Below, in pieces: positions 8,916-16,736 of a stretch of 48,352 nucleotides of DNA. The stretch is from Desulfovirgula sp. (GTDB taxonomy: Bacteria; Bacillota; Desulfotomaculia; Desulfotomaculales; Desulfovirgulaceae). The stretch covers positions 1-48,352 of the forward strand of contig DYEX01000164.1 of assembly GCA_020725525.1 (NCBI GenBank), read 5' to 3'. Position 1 is the first letter of the stretch, and each line of letters begins with the position of its first letter. A program made the translations under genes and the position numbers. The notes beneath the pieces are model-generated. The model did not search any database. It saw only the letters and a list, made by a program, of their open reading frames with translations, and had not been told where the DNA came from.

Positions 8916-9395
8916 GTGATTGATTTGCCGGTGATGCAGTTTCCTGTGGAAAAGCTCATAAATACGGCCCGGGCTTCCCGGGAAAGAGCCTACGCCCCAT
9001 ATTCCGGCTTCCGGGTGGGGGCAGCCATACTGACTTCGGAAGGAAGATTGTATACCGGATGTAACATTGAAAATGCCTCCTACGGTTTAACCGTTTGCGC
9101 CGAGCGGGTAGCCCTTTTTAAAGCAGTAAGCAACGGGGAAAGGCAATTTGCCGCCCTGGCGGTGATTTCCGACAGCGAGGATTACTGCACGCCCTGCGGC
9201 GCCTGCCGGCAGGTGCTGGCTGAATTCGGAAGCGAAATCAAAGTTTATATGTGTAACCACCGTGGTGAATATATAGTAAAAACGCTTGCTGAACTGTTGC
9301 CCCTGAGCTTTAAGTTAAAAGATGGGGAGGCTGGGAAAATTGAAAACAGCCCACGTCCCAATCCTGTTCGTGTTGTGGAGCCGGTAGACAGGTAA
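8916..9395 (+). CDS. cdd: Cytidine deaminase
   Basis: Hydrolytic deamination of cytidine and deoxycytidine to uridine forms, in pyrimidine salvage. Seen: zinc-site motifs Cys61-Ala-Glu63 and Pro93-Cys94-x2-Cys97, with 'YAPYSGFRVGAA' and 'GCNIENASYG' for substrate binding. I choose the GTG at 8916, eleven bases after GGGAGG and just past the dgkA stop; a GTG at 8904 lies inside that ribosome-binding site. The core ends near 'LLPLSF', and about 28 further residues (Lys/Glu/Pro-rich) form an uncommon tail, possibly gained by read-through into new sequence next to the repeat that begins 60 bases later. Confidence 0.93.
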   Translation: MIDLPVMQFPVEKLINTARASRERAYAPYSGFRVGAAILTSEGRLYTGCNIENASYGLTVCAERVALFKAVSNGERQFAALAVISDSEDYCTPCGACRQVLAEFGSEIKVYMCNHRGEYIVKTLAELLPLSFKLKDGEAGKIENSPRPNPVRVVEPVDR

Positions 9396-9454
9396 CTTTG
9401 GTGCTGCCCGGTGGATCAAAGCGGCGGGGAACGACAGCCGTGCGGGCAGTTTCG

Positions 9455-9764
9455 TGTAAATGTTCAGTAAAACCGCTTTGTTACTACAAAGGCACGGCGT
9501 TGTTTAGAGCGAACGATTTTGCGGAGCGCCGGTAACAACACCCGGTGAAGCGAGGTTGCCGGTTCGGCTCTCGAGGACGCAAGATCAGCTAATTGGAAGA
9601 AGAATATGAAACACATTGGTTCAAAATTTGCTACGAAGCGCAACTAGTTGCGGGCAATCCGCAGAGAGCCAGAGCCGGCCCGAAGCGAACCGCGGTGTTG
9701 TCGGCGCGGAGCATATGAGTGAGCGGAACAACGCCGTGCCTTAAGCGGCTTAACCAAATATTTA
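9455..9764. repeat. MITE-like inverted-repeat element, copy A
   Basis: The gap between cdd and era (9396-9800) holds no gene. Its centre is bounded by a terminal motif: TGTAAATGTTCAGT...CCGCT at the left and a decayed inverted form (AAGCGGCTTAACC...) at the right. About 100 bases of each arm also match in inverted orientation: GGCACGGCGTTGTT at 9491 against AACAACGCCGTGCC ending at 9740, with further blocks to either side of a roughly 100-base spacer. Related sequence recurs at 15450, 20510 and 20842. The left flank has a 7-base inverted repeat, CTGCCCG...CGGGCAG (9404-9450). No transposase is present, so if mobile it moves by help from elsewhere. Confidence 0.7.
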
Positions 9765-9800
9765 TAGATTCGTTAATGATAAAGGGCTGAAAGGAGGAAA

Positions 9801-10706
9801 ATGGTGGAACAGGAGAAATTCAAATCGGGTTTTGTGGCCATAATTGGCCGCCCCAATGTCGGTAAATCCACCCTTTTAAACCAGCTGGTGGGGCATAAGG
9901 TGGCCATTATGTCCGATAAGCCCCAGACCACCCGGCATAAAATCCATTCAATCATTACCCGTGATGATGCCCAGATCATCTTTCTGGATACGCCGGGAAT
10001 TCACAAGCCCAGGCACAAGCTGGGTGAGTATATGGTGGAAGTGGCCCTGGGCGCCCTGCGGGAAGTGGACGTAATCCTCTTCCTGGTTGAACCCCAGTTG
10101 CCGGGGCCGGGGGACGAGTACATAATCAACCAGCTCCGGGAGGTAACCACTCCGGTTATTCTGGTCATTAATAAAATAGATTTGCTGGACAACAAGGCGG
10201 AATTGCTGCCCCTGATCGACGTTTTTTCACAGAAATACAATTTTGCCGAGATTGTCCCCGTTTCCGCTCTCAAACCGGAAAACCTGGACCGCCTGGTTGA
10301 GCTGGTGGTTTCCTATTTACCCTATGGACCCAAGTATTATCCCGATAATATGGTCACGGACCGGCCGGAACAGTTTATTATGGCCGAACTGATCCGGGAA
10401 AAGGTGCTTCACCTGACCAGCCAGGAAGTACCCCACGGGGTGGCCGTGGTGGTGGAGGAGGTAGAGCCGCGGTCGGATCAGCTGGTCTATGTCCGGGCGG
10501 TGATTTATACCGAAAAGGAATCGCATAAGGCCATATTAATTGGCAGGGGAGGACGGATGCTCAAAGAGATCGGCCGGCTGGCCAGGGAAGAGATGGAACT
10601 TCTTCTGGGGTCAAAAATATACCTGGATCTGTGGGTCAAGGTCAAGGAAGACTGGCGTAACCAGGACCTGTACCTGCGGAATTTTGGTTACTCCGAGAGG
10701 GATTAA
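9801..10706 (+). CDS. era: GTPase Era
   Basis: Essential GTPase that binds the 3' end of 16S rRNA and assists 30S subunit assembly. Seen: 301 residues; G1 'GRPNVGKST' at 16-24, the threonine-containing switch region 'PQTTRHKI', G3 'DTPG', G4 'NKID', G5 'SAL', and a C-terminal KH domain with 'LIGRGGRMLKEIG'. The ATG at 9801 has AAGGAGG seven bases upstream. The repeat element in front of it breaks the usual tight cdd-era spacing, so era may need its own promoter here. Confidence 0.97.
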   Translation: MVEQEKFKSGFVAIIGRPNVGKSTLLNQLVGHKVAIMSDKPQTTRHKIHSIITRDDAQIIFLDTPGIHKPRHKLGEYMVEVALGALREVDVILFLVEPQLPGPGDEYIINQLREVTTPVILVINKIDLLDNKAELLPLIDVFSQKYNFAEIVPVSALKPENLDRLVELVVSYLPYGPKYYPDNMVTDRPEQFIMAELIREKVLHLTSQEVPHGVAVVVEEVEPRSDQLVYVRAVIYTEKESHKAILIGRGGRMLKEIGRLAREEMELLLGSKIYLDLWVKVKEDWRNQDLYLRNFGYSERD

Positions 10707-10712
10707 TTTTCC

Positions 10713-10740
10713 TTGACAGTACAGGAAAGGTTCTGATAAA
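10713..10740 (+). promoter_or_regulatory. Sigma-A type promoter of the mgtE leader
   Basis: TTGACA at 10713-10718 and GATAAA at 10735-10740, 16 bases apart (ATAAAG gives 17). Transcription would begin near 10747, at the foot of the first leader hairpin. The site lies seven bases after the era stop. Confidence 0.6.
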
Positions 10741-10747
10741 GTAGTGT

Positions 10748-10810
10748 TGGCTGGAAAGCCAGCTAAGGTTTTCGGGCTTCCTCACGTAAGTGAAGGCCCT
10801 TTTCATTTTG
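10748..10810 (+). promoter_or_regulatory. Terminator/antiterminator leader in front of mgtE
   Basis: Three mutually exclusive pairings can be drawn. Hairpin 1: TGGCTGG/CCAGCTA (10748-10754 with 10759-10765) around AAAG. Terminator: GGGCTT...CAC/GTGAAGGCCC (10774-10799) with a GTAA loop and two bulged C, followed by TTTTCATTTT. Antiterminator: GGAA-GCC (10753-10760, one A bulged) with GGCTTCC (10775-10781), which would break both others. This is the layout of a transcriptional attenuator or small riboswitch. It does not match the M-box or another riboswitch class I can recall. The plain alternative is that it is only the era terminator. Confidence 0.55.
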
Positions 10811-10835
10811 CAAAAAAATTCCCGGAGGTGGTACT

Positions 10836-10928
10836 GTGGACGGCGACCCTAGTAGGCACAAGTTCATACTAAAACAAACAGGGGCCGGCCCCGGTATCCA
10901 CGCTTCAGGGATGGTGGGCCGCCCCTGA
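10836..10928 (+). CDS. Putative 30-residue leader peptide upstream of mgtE
   Basis: A GTG at 10836 follows GGAGGTG (10824-10830) at a good five-base distance and opens 30 codons ending in TGA at 10926-10928. The peptide begins Met-Asp-Gly-Asp-Pro-Ser-Arg-His and ends in a Gly/Pro-rich stretch. The stop lies just before the AAAGGAGGTG that serves mgtE, so its translation could influence mgtE initiation. Salmonella mgtA also has a short leader ORF whose translation responds to conditions, but there is no sequence relation I can claim. It may be chance: the region is GC-rich and the ORF is short. Confidence 0.4.
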   Translation: MDGDPSRHKFILKQTGAGPGIHASGMVGRP

Positions 10929-10945
10929 AAAAAGGAGGTGGCCTG

Positions 10946-12298
10946 ATGTCCAGAGATCGGGAAGAAGTACGCCGGGCAGTCCTTTCCTGTCTTGAGGAAG
11001 GCTCTACCGACAGGCTGCGTCAGTGCCTGAAGGACTTACACCCGGCGGACATCGCCGAAGTGCTTCCGGACATTAGTTTGGGCCAGCAGGTCAAGGTATT
11101 GCGGGTCATGGAACCGGACAGGGCTGCCCAGGTAATTTTTGAGCTGGACCGGGAAAAGTTGCCCATCCTGATGGAATGCCTGGGCTTACAGCGCACGGCC
11201 GATATATTAAGCGCCATGTTTACCGACGATGCGGCAGACCTGCTGGGAGACCTGCCTGAAGACCTGAGGCAAAAACTGCTGGGTCTGATGGAGGCACACG
11301 AGGCCCGGGATGTCAAAGAACTGTTGACCTACGGCGAGGAAACCGCCGGCGGGATCATGACCACGGAGTACGTGGCCATTCCCCAGGATATAACCGCCGG
11401 CCAGGCCATTGAAGTGCTCCGTGAAAACGCACCCGATGCCGAAACGGTTTACTACGTTTATGTGGTAGACGATCAAAACCACCTGGTGGGAGTGCTTTCC
11501 TTAAGGGAACTTATCCTGGCAGCGCCCAATATGCGTATTGAGGACATCATGCGGCGCAAGGTAATCAGCGTGAATGTGCGTACCGACCAGGAAGAGGTGG
11601 CCCGCCTGGTGGCCAAATACGACTTTCTGGCCGTGCCTGTGGTTAGCGATGCTGGTGAACTGCTTGGTATTGTAACGGTAGATGATGTTCTGGATGTTAT
11701 TGAGCGGGAAGCCACCGAGGATATGATGCGCATGGCTGCAACCATTGATAGTGAAGGGGAGGACCTCGATGTCAGACCTTTTAAACGGGCACTGCGGCGC
11801 TTGCCCTGGCTGGTGGGTTTGCTCTTCGGAGCGCTGGTGACCGGTCATGTGATCGAGGGCTTTTCCGAAACCCTGCAACATGTGACGGCCCTGGCTTTTT
11901 TTATGACGGCCATAGCCGGTGGTTCGGGCAATGCAGCCACCCAATCCCTGGCTGTGGTAGTACGGGGAATTGCCACCGGACAGGTGGACCCCAGTCAAAT
12001 TTTAAAGGTGATCTGGAAAGAAGCCCAGGTGGGGCTATGGGTGGGCCTGGTTTGCGGTCTGGTTGTGGGATCCTTTGCTTTTGTGTGGCAGGGTTCTCCA
12101 TCCCTTGGTCTGGTTGTGGGAGGAACACTGGCCTTGAGCATCACCGTTTCCACCATTCTGGGCAGTTTCGTGCCGGTGATTATCAACCGTATAGGAGTGG
12201 ATCCGGCCCTGGCCTCCGGACCCTTTATTACCACTTTAATGGATGTGAGCAGTATGTTTATTTATTTCACCCTAGCTACCATCATCCTGATCAGGTAA
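10946..12298 (+). CDS. mgtE: Magnesium transporter MgtE
   Basis: Mg2+-gated magnesium channel of the inner membrane. Seen: 450 residues; N-terminal superhelical domain (about 1-130, with repeated 'LHPADIAEVL'-like units), a pair of CBS domains (about 135-250), a connecting helix, and five C-terminal transmembrane helices (about 280-450) with the conserved pore-region 'GGSGNAATQS' and the C-terminal 'DVSSMFIYF'. ATG at 10946 with AAAGGAGGTG seven bases upstream. Probably expressed from the promoter at 10713 through the leader described above. Its 3' end overlaps the convergent ubiX by 27 bases. Confidence 0.96.
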   Translation: MSRDREEVRRAVLSCLEEGSTDRLRQCLKDLHPADIAEVLPDISLGQQVKVLRVMEPDRAAQVIFELDREKLPILMECLGLQRTADILSAMFTDDAADLLGDLPEDLRQKLLGLMEAHEARDVKELLTYGEETAGGIMTTEYVAIPQDITAGQAIEVLRENAPDAETVYYVYVVDDQNHLVGVLSLRELILAAPNMRIEDIMRRKVISVNVRTDQEEVARLVAKYDFLAVPVVSDAGELLGIVTVDDVLDVIEREATEDMMRMAATIDSEGEDLDVRPFKRALRRLPWLVGLLFGALVTGHVIEGFSETLQHVTALAFFMTAIAGGSGNAATQSLAVVVRGIATGQVDPSQILKVIWKEAQVGLWVGLVCGLVVGSFAFVWQGSPSLGLVVGGTLALSITVSTILGSFVPVIINRIGVDPALASGPFITTLMDVSSMFIYFTLATIILIR

Positions 12299-12871
12299 AC
12301 AATCTCCTGGCGGCTTATGTGTTCCCCATCTTTTTACCAGCTGGTTTTCGATACCCAAAAGATCTAATACCCGCCCTGTTGTTTGCAGGACCAGGTCTTC
12401 GATGGTTTCCGGGTGCTGGTAAAAGGATGGCACCGGGGGCATGATGACTACCCCGAGCCGGGCCAGTTTGAGCATGTTTTCCAGGTGGATGGCGTTTAAA
12501 GGCGTCTCTCTGGTCATTAAGATCAGGGGACGCCTTTCTTTTATGGTCACGTCGGCGGCCCGGGTGATCAGGTTGTCGCTGTAACCCCACGCTATGGATG
12601 CCAGGGTTTTCATACTGCAGGGAGCAATGACCATACCCTGGTGCATAAAAGACCCGCTGGCCACCGGTGCGGTCAGGTCGTTGGCCGTATAAGAGTAGCT
12701 GGCCAATGCCATGACCTGTTCCGGTGTCCACCGGGTTTCCAGGGCGATAGTTTTTGTCGCCCAGGGGCTGAGAATAAGGTGTGTTTCAATCCCTGAGAGC
12801 TTTAGTTGTTCCAGCAGGGTTATGCCGTAAATCGCTCCCGATGCACCGGTTATAGCCACTACAATGCGCAA
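12272..12871 (-). CDS. ubiX: Flavin prenyltransferase UbiX
   Basis: Attaches a dimethylallyl group to FMN to make prenylated FMN, the cofactor of UbiD-type decarboxylases. Seen: 199 residues with the N-terminal 'AITGASGAIYG' nucleotide-binding loop, 'APCSMKTLASIA', and 'TRETPLNAIHLENM', all typical of UbiX/Pad1. The start is a TTG at 12871, four bases from TAGGAAAG on the minus strand; there is no better in-frame choice. No ubiD is in the window, so the partner decarboxylase lies elsewhere. It is convergent with, and overlaps, mgtE. Confidence 0.94.
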   Translation of the reverse strand: MRIVVAITGASGAIYGITLLEQLKLSGIETHLILSPWATKTIALETRWTPEQVMALASYSYTANDLTAPVASGSFMHQGMVIAPCSMKTLASIAWGYSDNLITRAADVTIKERRPLILMTRETPLNAIHLENMLKLARLGVVIMPPVPSFYQHPETIEDLVLQTTGRVLDLLGIENQLVKRWGTHKPPGDCLPDQDDGS

Positions 12872-13085
12872 CTTTCCTACCGTCCTTTAAAGATAAAATT
12901 TGCCTGCTTTATTTTATCCCAACGGCTATGATTGTTCAATAATAAACCAGAGGTGCAAAAGAGGATGACGGGGGGAACCCCTGTTTGTTCCAGTGTTCCG
13001 CACCCACCATGAATCAGCCCGTGATGGTTGTGGGTGGTATCCTTTTACAGCATAGGAAGGCGACCGGCGGTAATATTAGAAAAAG

Positions 13086-13115
13086 GAAACCCCTGGATTT
13101 AAGGGTTTCTTTATT
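13086..13115. terminator. Bidirectional terminator-like hairpin inside the gap
   Basis: GAAACCC (13086-13092) pairs with GGGTTTC (13103-13109). TTTATT follows on the plus strand and CTTTTTCTAAT on the minus strand. Because neither flanking gene reads into it, it implies a short transcript within the gap or a lost gene. Confidence 0.5.
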
Positions 13116-13219
13116 CCTTATAAGAAACCTCGTTTTCCAATTGTTAAAAAAGAACAAAACCAAAGCCAGGTATTTGTCCCTTATCTACAAAGGAGCCAGG
13201 ACTCAAGTTTAGAATAATA

Positions 13220-13247
13220 TTAAGACACCATGTCAAATAATGTCTAA
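13220..13247. promoter_or_regulatory. Candidate operator of the transporter operon
   Basis: TTAAGACA (13220-13227) and TGTCTAA (13241-13247) form an interrupted inverted repeat with a 13-base spacer, with an extra half site GTC inside. The same TTAGAC word occurs at 26311 in the -35 region of the pucR promoter. This may be a PucR site; it is a pattern match only. Confidence 0.25.
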
Positions 13248-13516
13248 CGGTTTTAGTTTGATAACTTTTCTAGGTATTTTGAATAGTAAGACTTTTGCTT
13301 TCGGTAAAACCAGTTGGGTTGTAATGGGGGGAGCCATTTTTTATTTTTGCTCGAGTCGTTAACTTCCCTGCTGTTTTTACATAGGGGGTCTTAAATGGAA
13401 ATGGGGGGTGATGGTGGGTTAACCAGGGATACGGCTGCTCATATGTTTTCGCTGCACGGTAAAGGGCAGGGCAAGGGAGGGTATTAACAAATCTTGCAAA
13501 ACGAGGAGGACTTTCA

Positions 13517-15202
13517 ATGAAAAAATGGGCCAGGTTAAGAAAAAAACTGGTAATACCAGGCATACTGGTGCTTCTGTTTGCCATGCTATTGGCCGGCTGT
13601 GGCGGTGGTAAGACCGAAAGTCAAAAAGGCGCTCCCGACAGCCAGCAAAGTGCCCGGGAGAAGATCATTAGAATCTCGGAGGCCAACGTACCCAATATTG
13701 ATCCGGGAGTGGGGTCCGACTACGCCAGTTCTATTGCACTGGCCAATCTTTACGATACGCTGGTCTTTCCCAGCCATGACGGTACGTTAAAACCCTGGCT
13801 GGCTACTGATTGGAAAACCAGTAGCGATGGTCTTACATGGACCTTCAATTTAAGACGTGGTGTGAAATTCCACAATGGAGACGAACTGACGGCGGAAGAC
13901 GTGGTTTTTTCCATGCAAAGAATGCTTACCCTGGGTGAAGGTTACGGTTATCTCTTCACCAACGTCGTGAAAGAAGTCAAGGCCCTGGATAATTACACGG
14001 TACAATTCACTTTGAAAAAGACATTTGGCCCATTCCTTTCCACCCTGGTGAGGCTGTACATCTTAAATAAAGATCAAGTAATGGCCAACATTAAGCCCGG
14101 CCCTTACGGGAAGATGGGCGACTATGGTAAGGACTGGCTAATTACCAATGATGCCGGTAGCGGCCCCTATATGGTCAAAGAACTGAAGAAGCAGGAGCAC
14201 CTTTATGCCGTCAAATTTGATCAGTACTGGGGCGGGTGGGATCAGGACGCACCGGATTCGTTTAAGATTATTGGCACCACTTCACCATCGACAATCCGTA
14301 CGCTTATGACCCGCAGAGAATTGGAAATAACGGACCAGTGGCAAACTAAAGAAGCCCTGGAAGCCCTGGATCAAATTCCCGGCGTAGGCGTTAATGCCGC
14401 TTTTACCGGTACCATACTAAATATCATGTTCAACACTAAAAAGGCGCCAACCGATGATGTGCATTTCCGGAAGGCCTTGGCCTATGCATTTGACTACGAC
14501 ACCGTGGTTGATAAGCTGTTCCCTGGCTCCAGGAAGGCAAAAGGGCCGGTTTCCTCCGTTCTGCCCGGATTCAATCCCAACCTGACGCCATATGAACGGA
14601 ATCTGGAGAAGGCCAAAGCAGAATTGGCTAAATCAAAATATGCCAATAGGCTGGATGAATATCCTGTTGAACTGGCATGGGTAGCAGAAGTTCCTGATGA
14701 AGAAAAAATTGCCCTGCTCTTACAGTCAAACGCAGCAGAACTGGGGATAAAGGTTAACGTAGTCAAGGTTCCCTGGCTGTCATTTGTGGATCAGGTAGCG
14801 AAGCCTGAGAATACGCCTAATGCCAGCATCGTATTCGTTTCCCCGCATTACAGTGAGGCCGGTTCCATCCTGGAATCACGCTATCACTCCAAATCCACCG
14901 GAACCTGGGAGCAGTGTGAGTGGTTAAAGAATGCCGAGATAGACGCGGCCATTGAGGATGCCATCAGCACTTTGGACACCAACAAGCGCTTTGAAAAATA
15001 CAAGGCTATTCAGGAAAAAATTGTAGACCTGGCTCCAACTATTTGGGCATTTGACCAGGCCGAGAAAAGAGCTTATCAGGAAGAATATGTAGTATGGCCG
15101 GCGGCCGATTTAATCAAGCAGGGTAAGCCGGTCACTTCTGTGATGGGCTACATGTTCTATTTCCGCGAATTCAAGGTGTACCCCAACAAGGTTCCCAGGT
15201 AA
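13517..15202 (+). CDS. ABC transporter substrate-binding lipoprotein, peptide/opine/nickel family 5
   Basis: Extracytoplasmic solute-binding lipoprotein of the DppA/OppA family that captures a peptide-like or related substrate for the permease encoded downstream. Seen: 561 residues; a lipoprotein signal with basic start, hydrophobic core and lipobox Leu-Ala-Gly-Cys28; a Gly/Ser/Gln linker; then the SBP_bac_5 fold with 'LYDTLVFP', 'TWTFNLRRGVKFHNGDELTAED' in part and 'DVVFSMQR'. ATG at 13517 with GAGGAGG ten bases upstream. First gene of an operon that continues at 15714 after a 511-base gap holding a stable hairpin and repeat copy B. The substrate cannot be told from sequence; the hydantoinase-type genes downstream suggest a small cyclic amide or modified amino acid. 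Confidence 0.92.
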   Translation: MKKWARLRKKLVIPGILVLLFAMLLAGCGGGKTESQKGAPDSQQSAREKIIRISEANVPNIDPGVGSDYASSIALANLYDTLVFPSHDGTLKPWLATDWKTSSDGLTWTFNLRRGVKFHNGDELTAEDVVFSMQRMLTLGEGYGYLFTNVVKEVKALDNYTVQFTLKKTFGPFLSTLVRLYILNKDQVMANIKPGPYGKMGDYGKDWLITNDAGSGPYMVKELKKQEHLYAVKFDQYWGGWDQDAPDSFKIIGTTSPSTIRTLMTRRELEITDQWQTKEALEALDQIPGVGVNAAFTGTILNIMFNTKKAPTDDVHFRKALAYAFDYDTVVDKLFPGSRKAKGPVSSVLPGFNPNLTPYERNLEKAKAELAKSKYANRLDEYPVELAWVAEVPDEEKIALLLQSNAAELGIKVNVVKVPWLSFVDQVAKPENTPNASIVFVSPHYSEAGSILESRYHSKSTGTWEQCEWLKNAEIDAAIEDAISTLDTNKRFEKYKAIQEKIVDLAPTIWAFDQAEKRAYQEEYVVWPAADLIKQGKPVTSVMGYMFYFREFKVYPNKVPR

Positions 15203-15256
15203 ATTAAGATAAATTTGTGCCTGTTCATTGTTGCAGGTTGATTCTGCTGCTAACGG

Positions 15257-15298
15257 GTGGTGGCGCCCCTTAGATATCTGGATAAGGAGGGCCACCAC
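15257..15298 (+). promoter_or_regulatory. Stable intercistronic hairpin after the binding-protein gene
   Basis: GTGGTGG (15257-15263) pairs with CCACCAC (15292-15298), extended inward by CCTTA/TAAGG with two mismatches, around a loop near GATATC. No T-run follows, so it looks more like a 3' mRNA-stabilising structure that would raise binding-protein yield over the permease genes than a terminator. Confidence 0.5.
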
Positions 15299-15449
15299 AC
15301 CATTTGTATTATTGATTGGTGGCTGTAGCTGGCACTTTCAATTCACTGCAAATTCATTGCCTGCCTGGGAAAAACTTGAAGCAAAGTTTTGGTTGGAAAT
15401 ACTCATCAAGGACTTCAGGTGCATTATGCATGCTTACACTGGATTGATA

Positions 15450-15664
15450 TGTAATTGTTCAGTAAAACCGCTGCCACCAGCACGGTGCCGCGTTGTCCAA
15501 AGCGAACGACTTGTGGAGCACTGGAGTGAGCGTAGACCCAGCACTCACTGGAATACCAGGTCTTCGTAAAACCAGAGGTATCAATTGAACCTGAAATATC
15601 AGGAGCAGAGCCGTATTGTGGTGAGTGCTGGGCGGCACCATAGCGGGGTCACTGAACATTTACA
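15450..15664. repeat. MITE-like inverted-repeat element, copy B (short form)
   Basis: It begins TGTAATTGTTCAGT...CCGCT and ends AGCGG..TCACTGAACATTTACA, matching terminal repeats of about 22 bases. The left arm shares a 29-base perfect block (15485-15513) with the reverse complement of copy C (20762-20790). An inner 12-base perfect inverted repeat joins CCCAGCACTCAC (15537) to GTGAGTGCTGGG (15621). At about 215 bases it is shorter than copies A and C and looks like a deletion derivative. It lies between the binding-protein gene and the permease genes, so the operon is interrupted by it. Confidence 0.72.
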
Positions 15665-15713
15665 TTAACATAATCTCAGTCGCGGATATTGTACTGCCGT
15701 TAGGGGGTAATTT

Positions 15714-16736
15714 ATGAGATTGCACTCATATCTCCTGAGAAGGCTCTTACTTTCCATTTTTGTGCTGGTTGGGCTTTCGATTGTAATTTTCATTATTGCC
15801 CGCGTCGTGCCCGGTGATCCGGCTAGAATGGCTTTAGGACCGAGAGCACCCCAGTTTGCGGTGGATGCGCTGCGGGAGGAAATGCACCTGGACAAACCCC
15901 TGGTAACCCAATACTATTACTGGATTAAAGGGGTTGCCACCGGTGACCTGGGCAAGTCACTGGTAACCAAACGTGAGGTGCTGGAAGATATCATGGAATT
16001 TCTTCCGGCAACCATGGAACTGGTCATGGTATCGGCCATTTTTGTGATTGTCTTTTCCATTCTGTTCGGCGCCCTGGCGGCCAGGTACAAAGATAAATGG
16101 GTAGATAGCGTGATCAGGATTATGGCGTATACGGGGGTTGCCGTGCCGTCATTCGTGCTGGCCGTGTTATTCGTGCTCATATTTGGCTATCTCTGGCCGG
16201 TGATTCCCGCTCTGGGCCGTCTTGGTGCCGGAGTGCAACCACCCGTGTCCATTACTGGCTTGCTCACTATTGACAGCCTGCTCACCGGTGACTTTCCGGT
16301 TTTTTGGGACGCTCTCAAACACCTGTTCCTGCCGGCACTGGCCCTGGCTATCGGTCCTATATTTCAGGAAGCCCGGATTATCAGATCTGCCATGACCGAC
16401 AACATGGGGAAAGACTACGTGGCGGCGGCGGTGGGATACGGAATTCCAAACCACATCATTATGGGTAAATATCTATTGAAACCATCCCTGATACCGGCTG
16501 TTTCCGTAATGGGCCTGGATATCGCTTCCTTGATGGGGAATGCCTTTCTGGTCGAAGTAATCTTCAACTGGCCGGGGATTTCCCGCTATGGCATGGAGGC
16601 CATGCTACGAAAGGATCTAAATGCTATTTCGGCGGTAATTATCGTATTTGGCTTAATCTTTGTCCTGGTAAATATTCTGGTGGACCTTATAGTTGCTTAT
16701 CTCGATCCACGCATCCGGCTGGGAGGAAAACTTTGA
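15714..16736 (+). CDS. ABC transporter permease, DppB/OppB family
   Basis: One of two membrane permease subunits of the peptide/opine-type importer. Seen: 340 residues, N-terminal membrane anchor ('LLRRLLLSIFVLVGLSIVIF'), the conserved 'PGDPARMALG' segment, and five further helices with the binding-protein-dependent permease EAA loop near 'AAAVGYGIPNHII'. ATG at 15714 has TAGGGGG upstream. The stop TGA overlaps the next ATG (TGATG), the mark of coupled translation. It forms a heterodimer with the next gene product. Confidence 0.93.
   Translation: MRLHSYLLRRLLLSIFVLVGLSIVIFIIARVVPGDPARMALGPRAPQFAVDALREEMHLDKPLVTQYYYWIKGVATGDLGKSLVTKREVLEDIMEFLPATMELVMVSAIFVIVFSILFGALAARYKDKWVDSVIRIMAYTGVAVPSFVLAVLFVLIFGYLWPVIPALGRLGAGVQPPVSITGLLTIDSLLTGDFPVFWDALKHLFLPALALAIGPIFQEARIIRSAMTDNMGKDYVAAAVGYGIPNHIIMGKYLLKPSLIPAVSVMGLDIASLMGNAFLVEVIFNWPGISRYGMEAMLRKDLNAISAVIIVFGLIFVLVNILVDLIVAYLDPRIRLGGKL

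Larger units (their letters stand above)
12872..13516. other. Long intergenic region with hairpins and no convincing gene
   Basis: This 645-base gap separates divergent ubiX and the transporter operon. Structures seen: GGGG-GAA-CCCC near 12973-12981; CACCCACCAT (13001-13010) against ATGG-T-TGTGGGTG (13024-13036); an intrinsic terminator-like hairpin at 13086-13109; an inverted repeat TTAAGACA/TGTCTAA at 13220-13247; and a weak TTGATA-N17-GAATAG promoter match at 13258-13286. The open frames here lack plausible starts or protein-like composition. The AT-rich half from about 13100 to 13330 is the likely promoter zone of the operon. Confidence 0.6.

Noticed and set aside
10713-10945. M-box (ykoK) riboswitch before mgtE
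   Set aside because: The leader is far too short before the terminator and lacks the conserved M-box core as I know it.
12985-13212. A 75-residue ORF in the gap upstream of the transporter operon
   Set aside because: It has no ribosome-binding site, runs across two strong hairpins and has basic, low-complexity composition unlike a protein.
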